A stretch of 64,000 nt of DNA from an uncultured Muribaculaceae bacterium (GCA_934661195.1 CAKUJD010000008.1:39090-103089); one strand, 5' to 3'. Shown: positions 34,364-44,000, numbered from the stretch's first letter. Notes: a model not told the origin generated them from the sequence alone. Numbers and translations: made by a program.

Positions 34364-35023
34364 ATGAGGAAATTAGCTATCATATTGCTGGCGGCGCTGG
34401 GCTGTGTGGCACTGGCACAGGCTCAAACGGCACGGCTGGGCGACCCGGCGGTGGGGCGCGTGCTGTGCAGCGAGCCTGGCAGGGTGTTTGCCGACTTGTC
34501 GGCGAGCACCAGAGCCGAGATGCTGGCCTACTACATTGGCGGGCGCGTGGTGCCCAAGGATACTGATCTGGGCGAGAAGGCGCAGCTCGACACTGTGACC
34601 AACGACTATCTGCGCATCACCACTTCGGTGTGCCGCTCGGTGCAGATGCGGCTGCTCACCAAGGGCGGCCGCGATACTGTGGTGGCGGTGGTGGAGACGG
34701 TGAAGACTCCTGTGCCCGACAGCCGCATCAGTTTCTACGACACCCGTTGGCGCGAGCTGAGCGCCAAGAAGGTGATGGGCCGCCTGCCGCAGCTGGCCGA
34801 CTTCGTGAGGCGGGGCGTGGACGCCAAGAGGGCTGCCGCTGCGCTGGCCGATGTCGACTTTCCGATGATGACGCTCGACTTCGAGGACCCTGACTTCGGC
34901 ACGCTGGTGGCCCGACAGCGGCTTAAGGAGTTTTACTCGGCCAGCGACTACAAGCGCCTTGCTCCTGTGCTGACCTATGAGGTGCGTTATGCCGTGAGCG
35001 GCGCTAAACTTGTGAGGCAATGA
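34364..35023 (+). CDS. DUF3256-family secreted protein
   Basis: 219 residues from the ATG at 34364, chosen because a clean signal peptide then starts the protein (MRKLAIILLAALGCVALAQAQ). The mature part contains LTKGGRDTVVAVVETVKTPVPDSRISFYDTRW, split across about 95-130, which is the characteristic block of DUF3256 proteins of Bacteroidales (SRISFYDTxW). Function unknown. The stop overlaps the xseA start (ATGA), an arrangement that places it upstream of exonuclease VII genes, though no functional link is known to me. Confidence 0.75.
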   Translation: MRKLAIILLAALGCVALAQAQTARLGDPAVGRVLCSEPGRVFADLSASTRAEMLAYYIGGRVVPKDTDLGEKAQLDTVTNDYLRITTSVCRSVQMRLLTKGGRDTVVAVVETVKTPVPDSRISFYDTRWRELSAKKVMGRLPQLADFVRRGVDAKRAAAALADVDFPMMTLDFEDPDFGTLVARQRLKEFYSASDYKRLAPVLTYEVRYAVSGAKLVRQ

Positions 35024-36348
35024 CGGGGACTGACGCACCGATGGGGTACGAGGCGGCCATCACGCTGCTGGAGTTTAACCGCCGCATCCGCGATGTGATG
35101 CTGTCGCCGGGGCTGCAAAACTGCTGGGTGACGGCCGAGACGAGCGATGTGCGCGTGAACCGTGGCCACTGCTACATGGAGCTGCTGCAAAAGAATCCCG
35201 ACACGGGCGCCACGCTGGCCAAGGCTCCGGCTGCGGCGTGGGCTGGCACGTTTGTCCACCTCGACGCCAACTTCTATGCTGCCACGGGCAGCCATCTGGC
35301 CTCGGGCATGAAGGTGATGGTGAGGGTGTCGGCCACATTTCATGAGCAGTATGGCATTAAACTGATCATCAACGATATTGACCCCAACTTCACGCTGGGC
35401 GACATGGCTCGGCAGCGTATGGAAATTTTGCGCCGGCTCAAGGCCGAGGGCATCATCGACATGAACCGCGAGCTGGGTTTCCCGCTGGTGCCGCAGCGCA
35501 TTGCCGTGATTTCGGCGCGCGGGGCGGCGGGCTATGGCGACTTTATGCGCCAGTTGGCCGACAACCAGCTTGGCATCAGCTACTACACCTGCCTGTTTCA
35601 GTCGCCCATGCAGGGTGTGAACACGGCGGCGGGCATCATCGCCGCTCTCGAGCGCATCAGGCGCAACGAACGGCTGTTTGACTGCGTGGTGATAATTCGC
35701 GGCGGCGGCTCGACTACCGACCTCAACTCGTTTGACAACTACGACCTGGCCGCATGCATAGCGCGCTTTCCGCTGCCAGTGGTGACGGGCATCGGCCACG
35801 ACCGCGATGTTACGGTGCTCGACTATGTGGCCGCAAAGCACCTGAAGACTCCCACGGCCGTGGCCGAGTTCATAGTGAGCTTCGGGCAGGGGCAGATTAC
35901 CCGCCTCACCGAGTTGAGCAACGCCATTGCCACCGCCGTGCGCAAGGCCGTGGCCGCCAGCAGCGAGCATCTGGCCTACGTCAGCTCGATGGTTCCCGCC
36001 CTGGCCCGCCATGTGGCCGACAAGGCCGCCATGCAGCTCGAGCGCTATGCGAGCGCCATTCCGCAGTGCGTGAGCGGCCGCGTGCGCGGCGAGCAGAGCT
36101 TGCTTGAGGGCACGGCTGGGCGCATCAGGGCGGCTGTTGACAGCCGTATGACGCTGGAAAAGACCCACTTGGGCGCGCTCACCGACAAGGTGGAACTGTT
36201 GTCGCCGCGCAACACGCTCAACCGCGGCTACTCGCTGACCATGTGCAACGGCCGCATAATCACCGACGCTTCGCAGCTGCAGCCGGGCGACACCATCACA
36301 TCGCACTTCAAGACGGGGCGCGTGCGCTCCACCGTGAAACAACAATAG
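35020..36348 (+). CDS. xseA: Exodeoxyribonuclease VII large subunit
   Basis: 442 residues. N-terminal OB-fold (about 25-110, NCWVTAETSDVRVNRGHCYMEL), then the catalytic domain with RIAVISARGAAGYGDF near 165, RGGGSTTDLNSFDNYDLA near 228, and GHDRDVTVLDYVAAKHLKTPTAVAE near 255-280, the conserved active-site region of this family. A long coiled coil (about 290-390) binds XseB subunits. The C-terminus has RNTLNRGYSLT, also conserved. ExoVII degrades single-stranded DNA. It overlaps DUF3256 by 4 bases and is followed by xseB 32 bases on. Confidence 0.93.
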   Translation: MTGTDAPMGYEAAITLLEFNRRIRDVMLSPGLQNCWVTAETSDVRVNRGHCYMELLQKNPDTGATLAKAPAAAWAGTFVHLDANFYAATGSHLASGMKVMVRVSATFHEQYGIKLIINDIDPNFTLGDMARQRMEILRRLKAEGIIDMNRELGFPLVPQRIAVISARGAAGYGDFMRQLADNQLGISYYTCLFQSPMQGVNTAAGIIAALERIRRNERLFDCVVIIRGGGSTTDLNSFDNYDLAACIARFPLPVVTGIGHDRDVTVLDYVAAKHLKTPTAVAEFIVSFGQGQITRLTELSNAIATAVRKAVAASSEHLAYVSSMVPALARHVADKAAMQLERYASAIPQCVSGRVRGEQSLLEGTAGRIRAAVDSRMTLEKTHLGALTDKVELLSPRNTLNRGYSLTMCNGRIITDASQLQPGDTITSHFKTGRVRSTVKQQ

Positions 36349-36380
36349 CAACAATCAAGATTTCAACAAGAATAACAACT

Positions 36381-36599
36381 ATGGACAACAACAATAAGCC
36401 CCTAACCTACAGCGCGGCTATGGCCGAGCTCGAAGAAATAGTGAAAAAGATGCAAAGCCCCGACTGCAGCATCGACAACTTGAGCACCTACACCGCACGT
36501 TCGCTCGAACTGCTGAAGGTGTGCAAAGCCAAGCTCACCGCCACCGACAGCGAGCTGCAAAAGATTCTTAAAGAACTTGACGAGAGCGCGGGCGCATAA
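36381..36599 (+). CDS. xseB: Exodeoxyribonuclease VII small subunit
   Basis: 72 residues from the ATG at 36381, which gives the normal length for this family. The motif YSAAMAELEEIVKKMQSPDCSIDNLS and the second helix with SLELLKVCKAKL are standard XseB. It forms the small subunits on the coiled coil of XseA. Co-directional with xseA; it ends 6 bases before the convergent hydrolase gene. Confidence 0.93.
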   Translation: MDNNNKPLTYSAAMAELEEIVKKMQSPDCSIDNLSTYTARSLELLKVCKAKLTATDSELQKILKELDESAGA

Positions 36600-36605
36600 G
36601 CGCGC

Positions 36606-37565
36606 CTACTTGATGTATCGGCCCACAAACTCCCTGACGCGCTTGATGTATTCGGCCGGATGGTCGCGAAAGGCGCGGGCATGGCGTGTGCCGCGGGCTA
36701 TGTACAGTTCTTTGGGCTGCGGCTTGGCCGCATACAGCGGGTAGACCATGGACGAGGGCACAAAGTCGTCTTTGTCACCGTGAATCAGCAGCATTGGCAG
36801 CCTGCACTTGGCCACTTGCTTGATGGGCGACGCGTCGGCAAAGCTCCACCCGTAGCGCATGCGGTTGATGGCGCTGGCGGTGTAGAGCAGCGGGAATGCC
36901 GGCAGTCCGAACTGGTCGTGCAACTGGTGGGCAAACTCGTCCCACACGCTGGTGTAGCCGCAGTCTTCCACAAAGCACTTCACATAGGCGGGCAGCCGCT
37001 CGCCGCTGACACACATGGTGGTGGCCGCGCCCATCGAGATGCCGTGCACCACCATCTGCGTGTTGCCGCCCCACATGCGGTTGGCAATGTCCATCCAGCG
37101 CATCACGTCGAGGCGGTCGAGCCAACCCATGTTGATGTGGTCGCCCTCGCTGCGGCCGTGGCCGTAGAGGTCGGGCAGCAGCACGTTGAATCCCATCAGC
37201 CCGTTGTAGATGTAGGCGATGTGCAGCATCGATATGCTGCAGTCCTTGTAGCCGTGCACCAGCACGGCGGTGTGGCGCGTTGGCTTGGGCGCGGCTATGT
37301 ATAGGGCGTGCATCCGCCGGCCGCCTATCAGGGCTGTGGTGTCGCGCAGGGCGTGGCTGTCGCGCAGGCCGGCCAGCCACGGCAGGGCCTCGCGCGGCGA
37401 GTGCTTCACCAGGTGTTTCACATATTGCTGCTGCGTCTTGCGCTCGGATGCAAGCGCGTAGTGCAGCAGATAGGCGCTGCCGCTCACCGCAGCGGCAGCG
37501 ACTGCTGTGGCCGCCGTGGCCGCAACAGCTATTTTTCGGGCTGTGTGCTTCTGTTTTGCTGTCAT
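36606..37565 (-). CDS. Alpha/beta hydrolase, membrane-anchored
   Basis: 319 residues. An N-terminal hydrophobic alanine-rich helix (residues 11-34) suggests a membrane anchor or uncleaved signal. The hydrolase core has the oxyanion region LVHGYKDC near 103, the nucleophile elbow VHGISMGAA near 173 (S175 or so), the acid in IHGDKDDFVP near 262, and the histidine in RGTRHARAF near 290. This is the layout of YqkD/BAAT-like serine esterases. Substrate unknown. Convergent with xseB with almost no gap. Confidence 0.8.
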   Translation of the reverse strand: MTAKQKHTARKIAVAATAATAVAAAAVSGSAYLLHYALASERKTQQQYVKHLVKHSPREALPWLAGLRDSHALRDTTALIGGRRMHALYIAAPKPTRHTAVLVHGYKDCSISMLHIAYIYNGLMGFNVLLPDLYGHGRSEGDHINMGWLDRLDVMRWMDIANRMWGGNTQMVVHGISMGAATTMCVSGERLPAYVKCFVEDCGYTSVWDEFAHQLHDQFGLPAFPLLYTASAINRMRYGWSFADASPIKQVAKCRLPMLLIHGDKDDFVPSSMVYPLYAAKPQPKELYIARGTRHARAFRDHPAEYIKRVREFVGRYIK

Positions 37566-37599
37566 AACGTTGTTGCTTAAATCGGTTGTTCAATTGTGT

Positions 37600-38859
37600 T
37601 TAATCATATTGCGGCTTGTGGCACATGAGCAGCACTGCGCTGCCGCTGGCCATAGTGGTGGCAAAGGCGTAGCGGTCGCCTCCGTCGGTCACACGCAGCC
37701 GCTTCTTCAGCTCTTCGGCGCTCATGCGCCAGTTGCGCACGGCCACGTTGAGCTTGCCGCCCGCCTTGGCCATGCGCTTGATTTCGCGTCCGCACAGCGG
37801 CACCACCTCATCGATCACAAATTCACGGCCCGGGAAGCCCTGGACGGCCTTGCGGGCCACATAAAGGTGCGAGCCGTGCGCCAGCTGGCTCACGCCATAG
37901 CGCGCGGCCACAGCGTCAAAAGCTCCTATCTTCATCACGCTGGCGTTGGGCTCGTAGAGCATCATGCCCGGCTCCACGGCAGCGGCCATATCCGCTTCAT
38001 TGGCTGCGGAATGCACCGCTGGGCATGTGAATACCTGCTCTGAGCCATCGGCCAAGTAGTTGAGCGCGTGCAGTGCCACTGTGTCTGACGCAGCCCCAGC
38101 GGCAAGGTTGAGGTCAAACAGCAGCTCCTTGCACTCGCCGCGCACGCTCACCGCCCACACATCGGTCAGCTGCGGCCCGAGGTCGCGTATGCTCTGCGTC
38201 ACATCAATCATGGGCGACGCCTTAATCAGGAGCCTTGGAGTCGCGGCGGCTATGCGAGGCAGCAGCTCGAGCACGTTGGGCAGGCAGTCGGCCAAGCCGT
38301 ATAGACGGCGGTTGCACTCGCCGCGGCGCGCCGGATCGATAAAAGCGGCATCGTAGCGGCCGCACTTGCCGGCCAAGAACTTGGCGCAGTCGGCGTTTAC
38401 CACCCGCACGTTGGGCGCAAGTCTGGCCATGTTCATGGCTCCGGCTGCGGCAATGGCGGGGTCAAGCTCGATGGCTGTGACGCTGCCCACGCGCCGCGAC
38501 ACATAGTATGCGTCCACGCCCAGGCCCATGGTCATGTCGAGCACGCTGCCAGCGCCGCTCAGCAGCGAGGCATGCAGCCGCGCCACCAGCTCGTGGGTGC
38601 ACTGCTCGGCGCAGATGGGCTTGGGAAACACAAACTCTCGGTGGTCAAGCAGCTCCGGAATCTTGCCGCGGGTGCGGCGGCGGCACTCAATCTGCATCAC
38701 GGCCAGCGCCTTGCTGAATGGCAGCCCCGGCTCGCTTTTGAGCATGAGCCGCGCGGTGTCGGCTCTGGAGTTGCGCTCCACATATGCCGCCATGGCCTCA
38801 AGCGCCTCGGGCGCCAGCGGCCACTGTTGGTCAGGAGAGTCAAAGTGCGTTGTTGTCAT
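37600..38859 (-). CDS. Class I SAM-dependent methyltransferase with THUMP-like domain
   Basis: 419 residues from the ATG at 38859; an in-frame start 22 codons earlier adds a stretch that does not look like protein. SAM motif VLDMTMGLGVDAYYVSRRV near 116 and the following TAIELD, then the acidic DAAFIDPARR near 185, which replaces the DPPY of other methyltransferases. The C-terminal part (from about 310) matches the THUMP-like domain of the Porphyromonas PG_1098 family, as I recall it. Probably modifies RNA. It lies next to aspS on the same strand. Confidence 0.75.
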   Translation of the reverse strand: MTTTHFDSPDQQWPLAPEALEAMAAYVERNSRADTARLMLKSEPGLPFSKALAVMQIECRRRTRGKIPELLDHREFVFPKPICAEQCTHELVARLHASLLSGAGSVLDMTMGLGVDAYYVSRRVGSVTAIELDPAIAAAGAMNMARLAPNVRVVNADCAKFLAGKCGRYDAAFIDPARRGECNRRLYGLADCLPNVLELLPRIAAATPRLLIKASPMIDVTQSIRDLGPQLTDVWAVSVRGECKELLFDLNLAAGAASDTVALHALNYLADGSEQVFTCPAVHSAANEADMAAAVEPGMMLYEPNASVMKIGAFDAVAARYGVSQLAHGSHLYVARKAVQGFPGREFVIDEVVPLCGREIKRMAKAGGKLNVAVRNWRMSAEELKKRLRVTDGGDRYAFATTMASGSAVLLMCHKPQYD

Positions 38860-38954
38860 TGCTGTCGTTAGTGAATATAAGCAACGCAAGGATGCGCCGG
38901 CGCGCCAGTTGCGGCGCAGCCCCACACCCTTGCGTGCTGTTGTTGCTATGCTGT

Positions 38955-38975
38955 CAGCCGCCAGCGGCGGCTGAG
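38955..38975 (-). terminator. Short GC hairpin after aspS
   Basis: Eight-base arms TCAGCCGC and GCGGCTGA with a 5-base loop lie 8 bases past the aspS stop. There is no T run, so termination is only probable. Confidence 0.4.
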
Positions 38976-38982
38976 GCTGTTT

Positions 38983-40755
38983 TTATTTCTGCTTGATGCT
39001 GTCGGTGTCCACCTTCAGATACAGCTCGTCGAGCTGCTTCTGGTCGATTTCGCTCGGAGCGTCGAGCATCACATCGCGGCCGCTGTTGTTCTTCGGGAAT
39101 GCGATGCAGTCGCGAATGCTGTCGAGGCCGGCCATTATCGACACAAAGCGGTCGAGGCCGAAGGCCAGTCCAGCGTGTGGCGGCGCGCCATACTTGAACG
39201 CGTTGATCAGGAAGCCAAACTGTGCCATGGCGCGCTCGGGGGTGAAGCCGAGAATCTTAAACATCTTCTCCTGCAGCTTGCTGTCGTGGATGCGCAGGCT
39301 GCCGCCGCCCACCTCAATGCCGTTGCACACAAAGTCGTAGGCCTTGGCGCGCACCTGCTCGGGATGCTCGTCGAGCAGCGGAATGTCGTCGGGGTTGGGC
39401 ATGGTGAAGGGGTGGTGCGTGGCCATGAGACGCTGCTCCTCATCGCTCCACTCAAACAGCGGGAAGTCGATGATCCACAGGCACTCAAACTTGTTCTTGT
39501 CGCGCAGGCCAAGGCGATCGCCCATTTCAAGGCGCAGTGTGCACAGCTGCACGCGGGTCTTGTTGGCGTTGTCGCCGCTCATTATCAGCACCAGATCGCC
39601 GTCGTTGGCACTCATCTTGACTTTGAGCTGCTGCAGCACCTCGGGAGAGTAGAACTTGTCGATGCTGCTCTTCACAGTGCCGTCGGCGTTATACTTCACA
39701 TATATCAAGCCCTTGGCGCCCACTTGCGGACGCTTCACAAACTCGGTGAGCTGGTCAAGCTGCTTGCGCGAGTAGTTGGCACAACCAGGCACGCAAATGC
39801 CGCCGATGTAGTTGGCGTCGTTGAGCACGCCGAAGGTGCCGGTGCCCTTGAGCACGTCCATCACCTCCACAAACTCCATGCCGAAGCGCAGGTCAGGCTT
39901 GTCGCTGCCAAAGCGGCTCATGGCCTCTTTCCACGTCATCTGCTGCAGCTTGGCCGGCAGCTCCACGCCGCGCACCTCCTTAAACAGGTGGCGGGCCATG
40001 TCTTCGAATATCTCAATCACGTCCTCCTGGTCGACGAAGCTCATTTCGCAGTCGATCTGCGTGAACTCGGGCTGGCGGTCGGCGCGCAGGTCTTCGTCGC
40101 GGAAGCACTTGGCTATTTGGAAGTAGCGGTCGAAGCCGCTGATCATGAGCAGCTGTTTCAGTGTCTGCGGACTTTGCGGCAGGGCGTAGAATTGGCCGGG
40201 ATTCATGCGCGAGGGCACCACAAAGTCGCGTGCGCCCTCGGGGGTTGAGCCGATGAGCACAGGGGTCTCAACCTCGATAAAGTTTTTGCTGTCCAGAAAG
40301 TTGCGCACCAATATGGTCATGCGGTGGCGCAGCTCCAGATTTTTGCGCACGCAGGGGCGGCGCAGGTCCAGATAACGGTACTTCATGCGAATGTCGTCGC
40401 CGCCGTCGGTGTTGTCCTCAATGGTGAATGGCGGAGTCGCGCTCTCGCTGAGCACGTTCAGCTCGCTCACGTTTATCTCTATGTCGCCGGTGTCGAGGTG
40501 GTCGTTTTTGCTTTGGCGCTCGCTCACAGTGCCCTTCACTTGAATGCAGTATTCGCGGCCCAGCTTGTTGGCGCGCGCGCATAGCGCCGCGTCGTCGGCC
40601 TCGTTGAACACCAGCTGCGTGATGCCGTAGCGGTCGCGCAGGTCAACAAACGTCATGCCGCCCATTTTGCGGGTGCGCTGCACCCATCCGGCCAGCGTCA
40701 CCACTTCGCCGGCATTGGCCAGGCGAAGTTCTCCACATGTTTTAGTTCTGTACAT
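38983..40755 (-). CDS. aspS: Aspartate-tRNA ligase
   Basis: 590 residues, the normal size for bacterial AspRS. N-terminal OB-fold anticodon-binding domain ([26 protein letters not shown], residues 19-45), class II motif 2 [18 protein letters not shown] near 215-232, the GAD insertion domain (about 290-420), and motif 3 [13 protein letters not shown] near 540. It charges tRNA-Asp. A -7 box lies 75 bases upstream. Confidence 0.96.
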   Translation of the reverse strand: MYRTKTCGELRLANAGEVVTLAGWVQRTRKMGGMTFVDLRDRYGITQLVFNEADDAALCARANKLGREYCIQVKGTVSERQSKNDHLDTGDIEINVSELNVLSESATPPFTIEDNTDGGDDIRMKYRYLDLRRPCVRKNLELRHRMTILVRNFLDSKNFIEVETPVLIGSTPEGARDFVVPSRMNPGQFYALPQSPQTLKQLLMISGFDRYFQIAKCFRDEDLRADRQPEFTQIDCEMSFVDQEDVIEIFEDMARHLFKEVRGVELPAKLQQMTWKEAMSRFGSDKPDLRFGMEFVEVMDVLKGTGTFGVLNDANYIGGICVPGCANYSRKQLDQLTEFVKRPQVGAKGLIYVKYNADGTVKSSIDKFYSPEVLQQLKVKMSANDGDLVLIMSGDNANKTRVQLCTLRLEMGDRLGLRDKNKFECLWIIDFPLFEWSDEEQRLMATHHPFTMPNPDDIPLLDEHPEQVRAKAYDFVCNGIEVGGGSLRIHDSKLQEKMFKILGFTPERAMAQFGFLINAFKYGAPPHAGLAFGLDRFVSIMAGLDSIRDCIAFPKNNSGRDVMLDAPSEIDQKQLDELYLKVDTDSIKQK

Positions 40756-40829
40756 TGCTATAATATCGATGTTGTTTCTTTCTGTAATTGTTCGGGGCAG
40801 CGATATGCGCTGCTGCTCCTATCAAAACG

Positions 40830-40837
40830 CAAATTTA
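40830..40837 (-). promoter_or_regulatory. Promoter -7 box of aspS
   Basis: TAAATTTG on the minus strand, a perfect -7 element, giving a leader of about 70 bases. Between 40838 and 41150 I see no gene or other signal. Confidence 0.5.
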
Positions 40838-41170
40838 CATAAAATTCACGCACACACCACCCTCACTGCCGCAAAAAATGGCCCGACCGGCAAAAGTTTT
40901 TTGTCGCGCAGCGGCGACGATGCGGCACGGGTGCAGTGGTGGGCCATGGCCTACGTGCCGCCGCTGGCCTTCGACCACGACATGATATTGCGGCTGGCGC
41001 TGCATGGGCAAACGGGTGGCGGCGGGTGTGACTTTTTAGGCCATAACGGCCGTTTATGAGGCACTGAAAAAGTGGTGATTTTGGCGAGTGGATGGGTGGT
41101 GAATGCGCCAAACAATAATGTTTAAAATTTAAAGAAAGAATCTATAAAAAGCTGGCCTGTAGCTGTTTGC

Positions 41171-41465
41171 TGTAGGGACGCGGCATGCCGCGTCCGATGG
41201 GCGTAGCCCCTCTGCGCGAAAGCAAAACCACGCCAAATACACCTCCACAGACTGAAAATCATCTACATATAATTAGTTGATTAGTAGCTAATTGCGGTGG
41301 ACGTGGCATGCTACGTCCCTACAGCATTCATCGCTGCTGGGTGCCCCCCGCCAACTCGCTGGGTTGCTGCTTTTTCGGTGCTCTCGGCATGCCGTGTCGC
41401 TACAGCGCTCGCCGCTGTGTGGAGCACCCGCCGGCTCGCTGGGATTGCTACTTTTCAGCCCTCTC
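41171..41465. repeat. REP-like palindromic repeat cluster
   Basis: Starts with TAGGGACGCGGCATGCCGCGTCC, split here as TAG plus a perfect 20-base palindrome at 41176-41195. Two diverged tandem units of about 80 bases follow (about 41305-41385 and 41387-41465), each running from GGCATGC..CGTC.CTACAGC through a CGCTG..TGG and TCGCTGGG.TTGCT to a CTTTTC...CTCTC end. The last unit covers the stop codon of the WYL regulator gene. A related copy on the same strand is at 49140-49312. These look like dispersed extragenic repeats. Confidence 0.7.
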
Positions 41466-42477
41466 CATAGAGGGCGGCGGCCTTGAGCAGCTGGCTGCGC
41501 ATGTAGTGCGCTGCGTCGCGCGGACTGATCACCTTAATTCCCGGACCGTAGCTCATAAGCACAGAAAACAGCTCGAAGTTCACCACCACCTCAATCTGGA
41601 ACACGCAGCTGCGGTCGGCAGGGTTGCGGCTCACCAGCTGCTGCGAGCTGTGCAGCGGCTTGGTGGCGATGTATTTGCTCTGCTCTGCGCTGGCCCAGAA
41701 CACGATGCGGCGCGGCTTGGCGTGCAGGTCTTTGCTCACGCCTATCACGTTGTCGAAAAAGTGTTCGGGGTCGAAATCGGGATTTTCGCGAAACGGCACG
41801 TCGGCGGCCGGCTCGATGCCTACAATGCGGTCGAGGGCCAAATTGTAGAGCAGCATGCTGCCGGCCTTGGAGCCGAACAGAAACCAGCGGTTGCGGAACT
41901 CCTTAAGCAGGTAGGGATACAGAACGTAGGTCATGGGCCGGCGGGCGTTGAACGACTGGTAGCGTATGCGCAGCGTCTGGCGGTGGGCAATGTGGTTGTA
42001 GAGCGGGTTGAGCAGCCGAAGTCCCTTGAGGTGTGGCACACTGTCGAAGTGGATTATGGGCTTGCGGTGGCTTCGGGCAATTGCCAGCTTGTCCTGCAGG
42101 CGGCTCACCACGTCGGCCATCTCCGAAAACTGCCCGAAGCCCTCAAGCTGGCGCAGCATGTCCACGGCCTCTTGCATCACGTCGAAGTCGTTTTGCGACA
42201 TGGGCATGTTCGTAATCGAGAAGTCGCTGTCGGCGTATCGGTAGTACTTGTGGTCGTACACCTCGATGGGCGCGTTGTAGCCCAGTTTGTCGGACCGCAT
42301 CATCTGGATGTCGGCCTGCACGGTGCGCACCGACACCCCCTTGTCGATGCCTTCGGCGTCGCGTATGGCCTCCGAGCAGGCATCCACCAGGTCGGCGAGC
42401 GTCCAGCGGCGGAAGCGGTTGCGCAGGCAGTTGTCGATGGTCTTGTAGCGTATAAGCGCATTTTTATTGGCAGGCAT
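41455..42477 (-). CDS. WYL-domain transcription regulator
   Basis: 340 residues. The N-terminal 90 residues hold a winged HTH of the HTH_11/DeoR kind (RRWTLADLVDACSEAIRD, then VSVRTVQADIQMMRSDKLGYNAPIEVYDHKYYRYAD). The WYL domain spans about 150-230 (RQTLRIRYQSFNARRPMTYVLYPYLLKEFRNRWFLFGSK, where WFLFG takes the place of WYL). A C-terminal WCX extension follows. WYL proteins sense ligands, often nucleic-acid-related, and regulate repair, defence and RNA-related operons. It is divergent from rtcB, and the space between holds matching palindromes, so it most likely controls rtcB and itself. Confidence 0.85.
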   Translation of the reverse strand: MPANKNALIRYKTIDNCLRNRFRRWTLADLVDACSEAIRDAEGIDKGVSVRTVQADIQMMRSDKLGYNAPIEVYDHKYYRYADSDFSITNMPMSQNDFDVMQEAVDMLRQLEGFGQFSEMADVVSRLQDKLAIARSHRKPIIHFDSVPHLKGLRLLNPLYNHIAHRQTLRIRYQSFNARRPMTYVLYPYLLKEFRNRWFLFGSKAGSMLLYNLALDRIVGIEPAADVPFRENPDFDPEHFFDNVIGVSKDLHAKPRRIVFWASAEQSKYIATKPLHSSQQLVSRNPADRSCVFQIEVVVNFELFSVLMSYGPGIKVISPRDAAHYMRSQLLKAAALYGEG

Positions 42478-42567
42478 AGTAGTAATGTTTTATTTGTTGC
42501 GGGGCAATGATAGTGCAAATCGAATGCAGAAAGTCAAGCTTGCTTGAACTTTTTGCTGAGGTGCCGC

Positions 42568-42586
42568 CTATCTTGCGCAAAGATAG
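42568..42586. promoter_or_regulatory. Palindrome in the WYL-rtcB intergenic region (site 1)
   Basis: CTATCTT, GCGCA, AAGATAG: perfect 7-bp arms centred on TTGCGCAA. It shares the TTGCGCA core with sites 2 and 3, but in a different arrangement. Confidence 0.55.
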
Positions 42587-42593
42587 TGAAAAG

Positions 42594-42612
42594 TGCGCAA
42601 CCTATTTGCGCA
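42594..42612. promoter_or_regulatory. Operator palindrome TGCGCAA-N5-TTGCGCA (site 2)
   Basis: Perfect inverted repeat with 5-base spacer CCTAT. It is repeated with the same spacer length exactly 70 bases downstream (site 3). Probable binding site of the WYL regulator. Confidence 0.75.
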
Positions 42613-42659
42613 GTGTGTGAAAAATGCACTTTTTTCATTGATTTTTAGCAGATTTTATT

Positions 42660-42686
42660 GCACTGCGCAAAAACGTTGCGCAGTGC
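42660..42686. promoter_or_regulatory. Operator palindrome overlapping the rtcB promoter (site 3)
   Basis: GCACTGCGCAA, AAACG, TTGCGCAGTGC: perfect 11-bp arms containing TGCGCAA-N5-TTGCGCA. It is immediately followed by TTACTTTG (42692-42699), a -7-like box about 84 bases before the rtcB start, so the palindrome covers the -33 region. Binding there would block or recruit RNA polymerase. Confidence 0.8.
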
Positions 42687-42782
42687 CCGGCTTACTTTGC
42701 AACCACAACCAGGGAGCCGCCCGACCGACAAGTGCGCGGCGACATGGCAAAGTGCGTTAAGACTAAATTAATTGGAACATCA

Positions 42783-43955
42783 ATGACAGTTAAACTCATC
42801 AACAACCGCCCCGTGAAGATTTGGGCCGACAGCGTTGAGGCATCGGCAATGAGCCAGATAGAGAACCTCACCACGCTGCCGTTTCTCTACCACCACCTGG
42901 CCATAATGCCCGACGTGCACGCCGGCAAGGGTATGCCCATAGGCGGCGTGCTGGCCTGCGACGGTGCGGTGGTGCCCAATGCCGTGGGCGTGGACATAGG
43001 CTGCGGCATGTGTGCAGTGAAGACGAATTGGAATGTAGGCGACCTTACGGCCGATGTGCTGCGCAAGCAAATAATGCGGGGCATACGCAAGCGCATTCCC
43101 CTTGGCATGGACCACCACAAGGAGCCGCAGGGCATCGAGCATCTGCCCACAGGGCACGACATCGACCGGATGACCATTGTGCGCCAGCGCCAGGAGTCGG
43201 TGCAGCGCGAGGTGGGCACACTGGGCGGCGGCAACCACTTCATTGAGCTGCAGAAGGACGGGCAGGGCAACTTGTGGATAATGATTCACTCTGGCTCGCG
43301 CAACCTGGGCGCCCGCGTGGGGGCGCACTACAACGCCATGGCCGCGGCCTTGAACAAGCGGTGGCGCTCTTCGGTGCCGCCCGAGCTGAACCTGGCGTTT
43401 CTGCCAGCCGACACCGAGGAGTTTGGAATGTATTGGCGCGAAATGGGATACTGCATCGACTTTGCCTTGTGCAACCGCCGCCTGATGATGCAGCGCATCG
43501 AGGAGGTGGTGGCCGACGCGCTGCCGGGCGTGGAATTCGAGCCGATGATCAACATCGCCCACAACTATGCCGCCGTCGAGACCCACTTTGGCAAGCGCGT
43601 GATAGTGCACCGCAAGGGGGCCACGCAGGCGCGCAAGGGAAAGTTGGGCATCATTCCCGGCTCGATGGGCTCGTCGTCGTATATTGTGGAGGGGCTGGGC
43701 AACCCCGAGTCGTTCTGCTCATGCTCGCACGGCGCCGGCCGGGCGCTGTCGCGCACCGCGGCCAAGCGCACGCTCAACATGGCCGAGGAGGTGGCACGCC
43801 TCAACTCACTGGGCATTGTGCACAGCATCAGAAGCCAGGACGACATGCAGGAGGCCACAGGCGCCTACAAGAACATCGACAGGGTGCTTGCAAACGAACA
43901 CGACTTGGTGAATGTAAAGACCAAGTTGCTCCCGATAGCCGTGATTAAAGGCTGA
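42783..43955 (+). CDS. rtcB: RtcB-family RNA ligase
   Basis: 390 residues from the ATG at 42783 (MTVKLINNRPVKIW); an earlier in-frame ATG at 42732 would add a poor N-terminus. Conserved metal and guanylylation residues are visible: MPDVHAGKGMPIGGV, GVDIGCGMCAV with the metal cysteine, GGGNHFIEL, HSGSRNLGARV, HNYAA, RKGATQARKGKLGIIPGSMGSSSYIVEG, and the C-terminal SCSHGAGRALSR with the catalytic histidine region. RtcB joins 2',3'-cyclic phosphate ends to 5'-OH ends in tRNA or mRNA repair with Mn2+ and GTP. Divergent WYL regulator and operators suggest induction by RNA damage. Confidence 0.93.
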   Translation: MTVKLINNRPVKIWADSVEASAMSQIENLTTLPFLYHHLAIMPDVHAGKGMPIGGVLACDGAVVPNAVGVDIGCGMCAVKTNWNVGDLTADVLRKQIMRGIRKRIPLGMDHHKEPQGIEHLPTGHDIDRMTIVRQRQESVQREVGTLGGGNHFIELQKDGQGNLWIMIHSGSRNLGARVGAHYNAMAAALNKRWRSSVPPELNLAFLPADTEEFGMYWREMGYCIDFALCNRRLMMQRIEEVVADALPGVEFEPMINIAHNYAAVETHFGKRVIVHRKGATQARKGKLGIIPGSMGSSSYIVEGLGNPESFCSCSHGAGRALSRTAAKRTLNMAEEVARLNSLGIVHSIRSQDDMQEATGAYKNIDRVLANEHDLVNVKTKLLPIAVIKG

Positions 43956-44000
43956 AGCAATGAGGCCGCTAATCGCATCTGATATCCGAATCACACACCC

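Noticed and set aside
34987..36354. Long open frame on the minus strand opposite xseA, and similar long frames opposite aspS, copA, mnmE and the Nif3-like gene
   Set aside because: These follow from high GC in the third codon position of the real plus- or minus-strand gene. They have histidine- and alanine-rich composition and no motifs.
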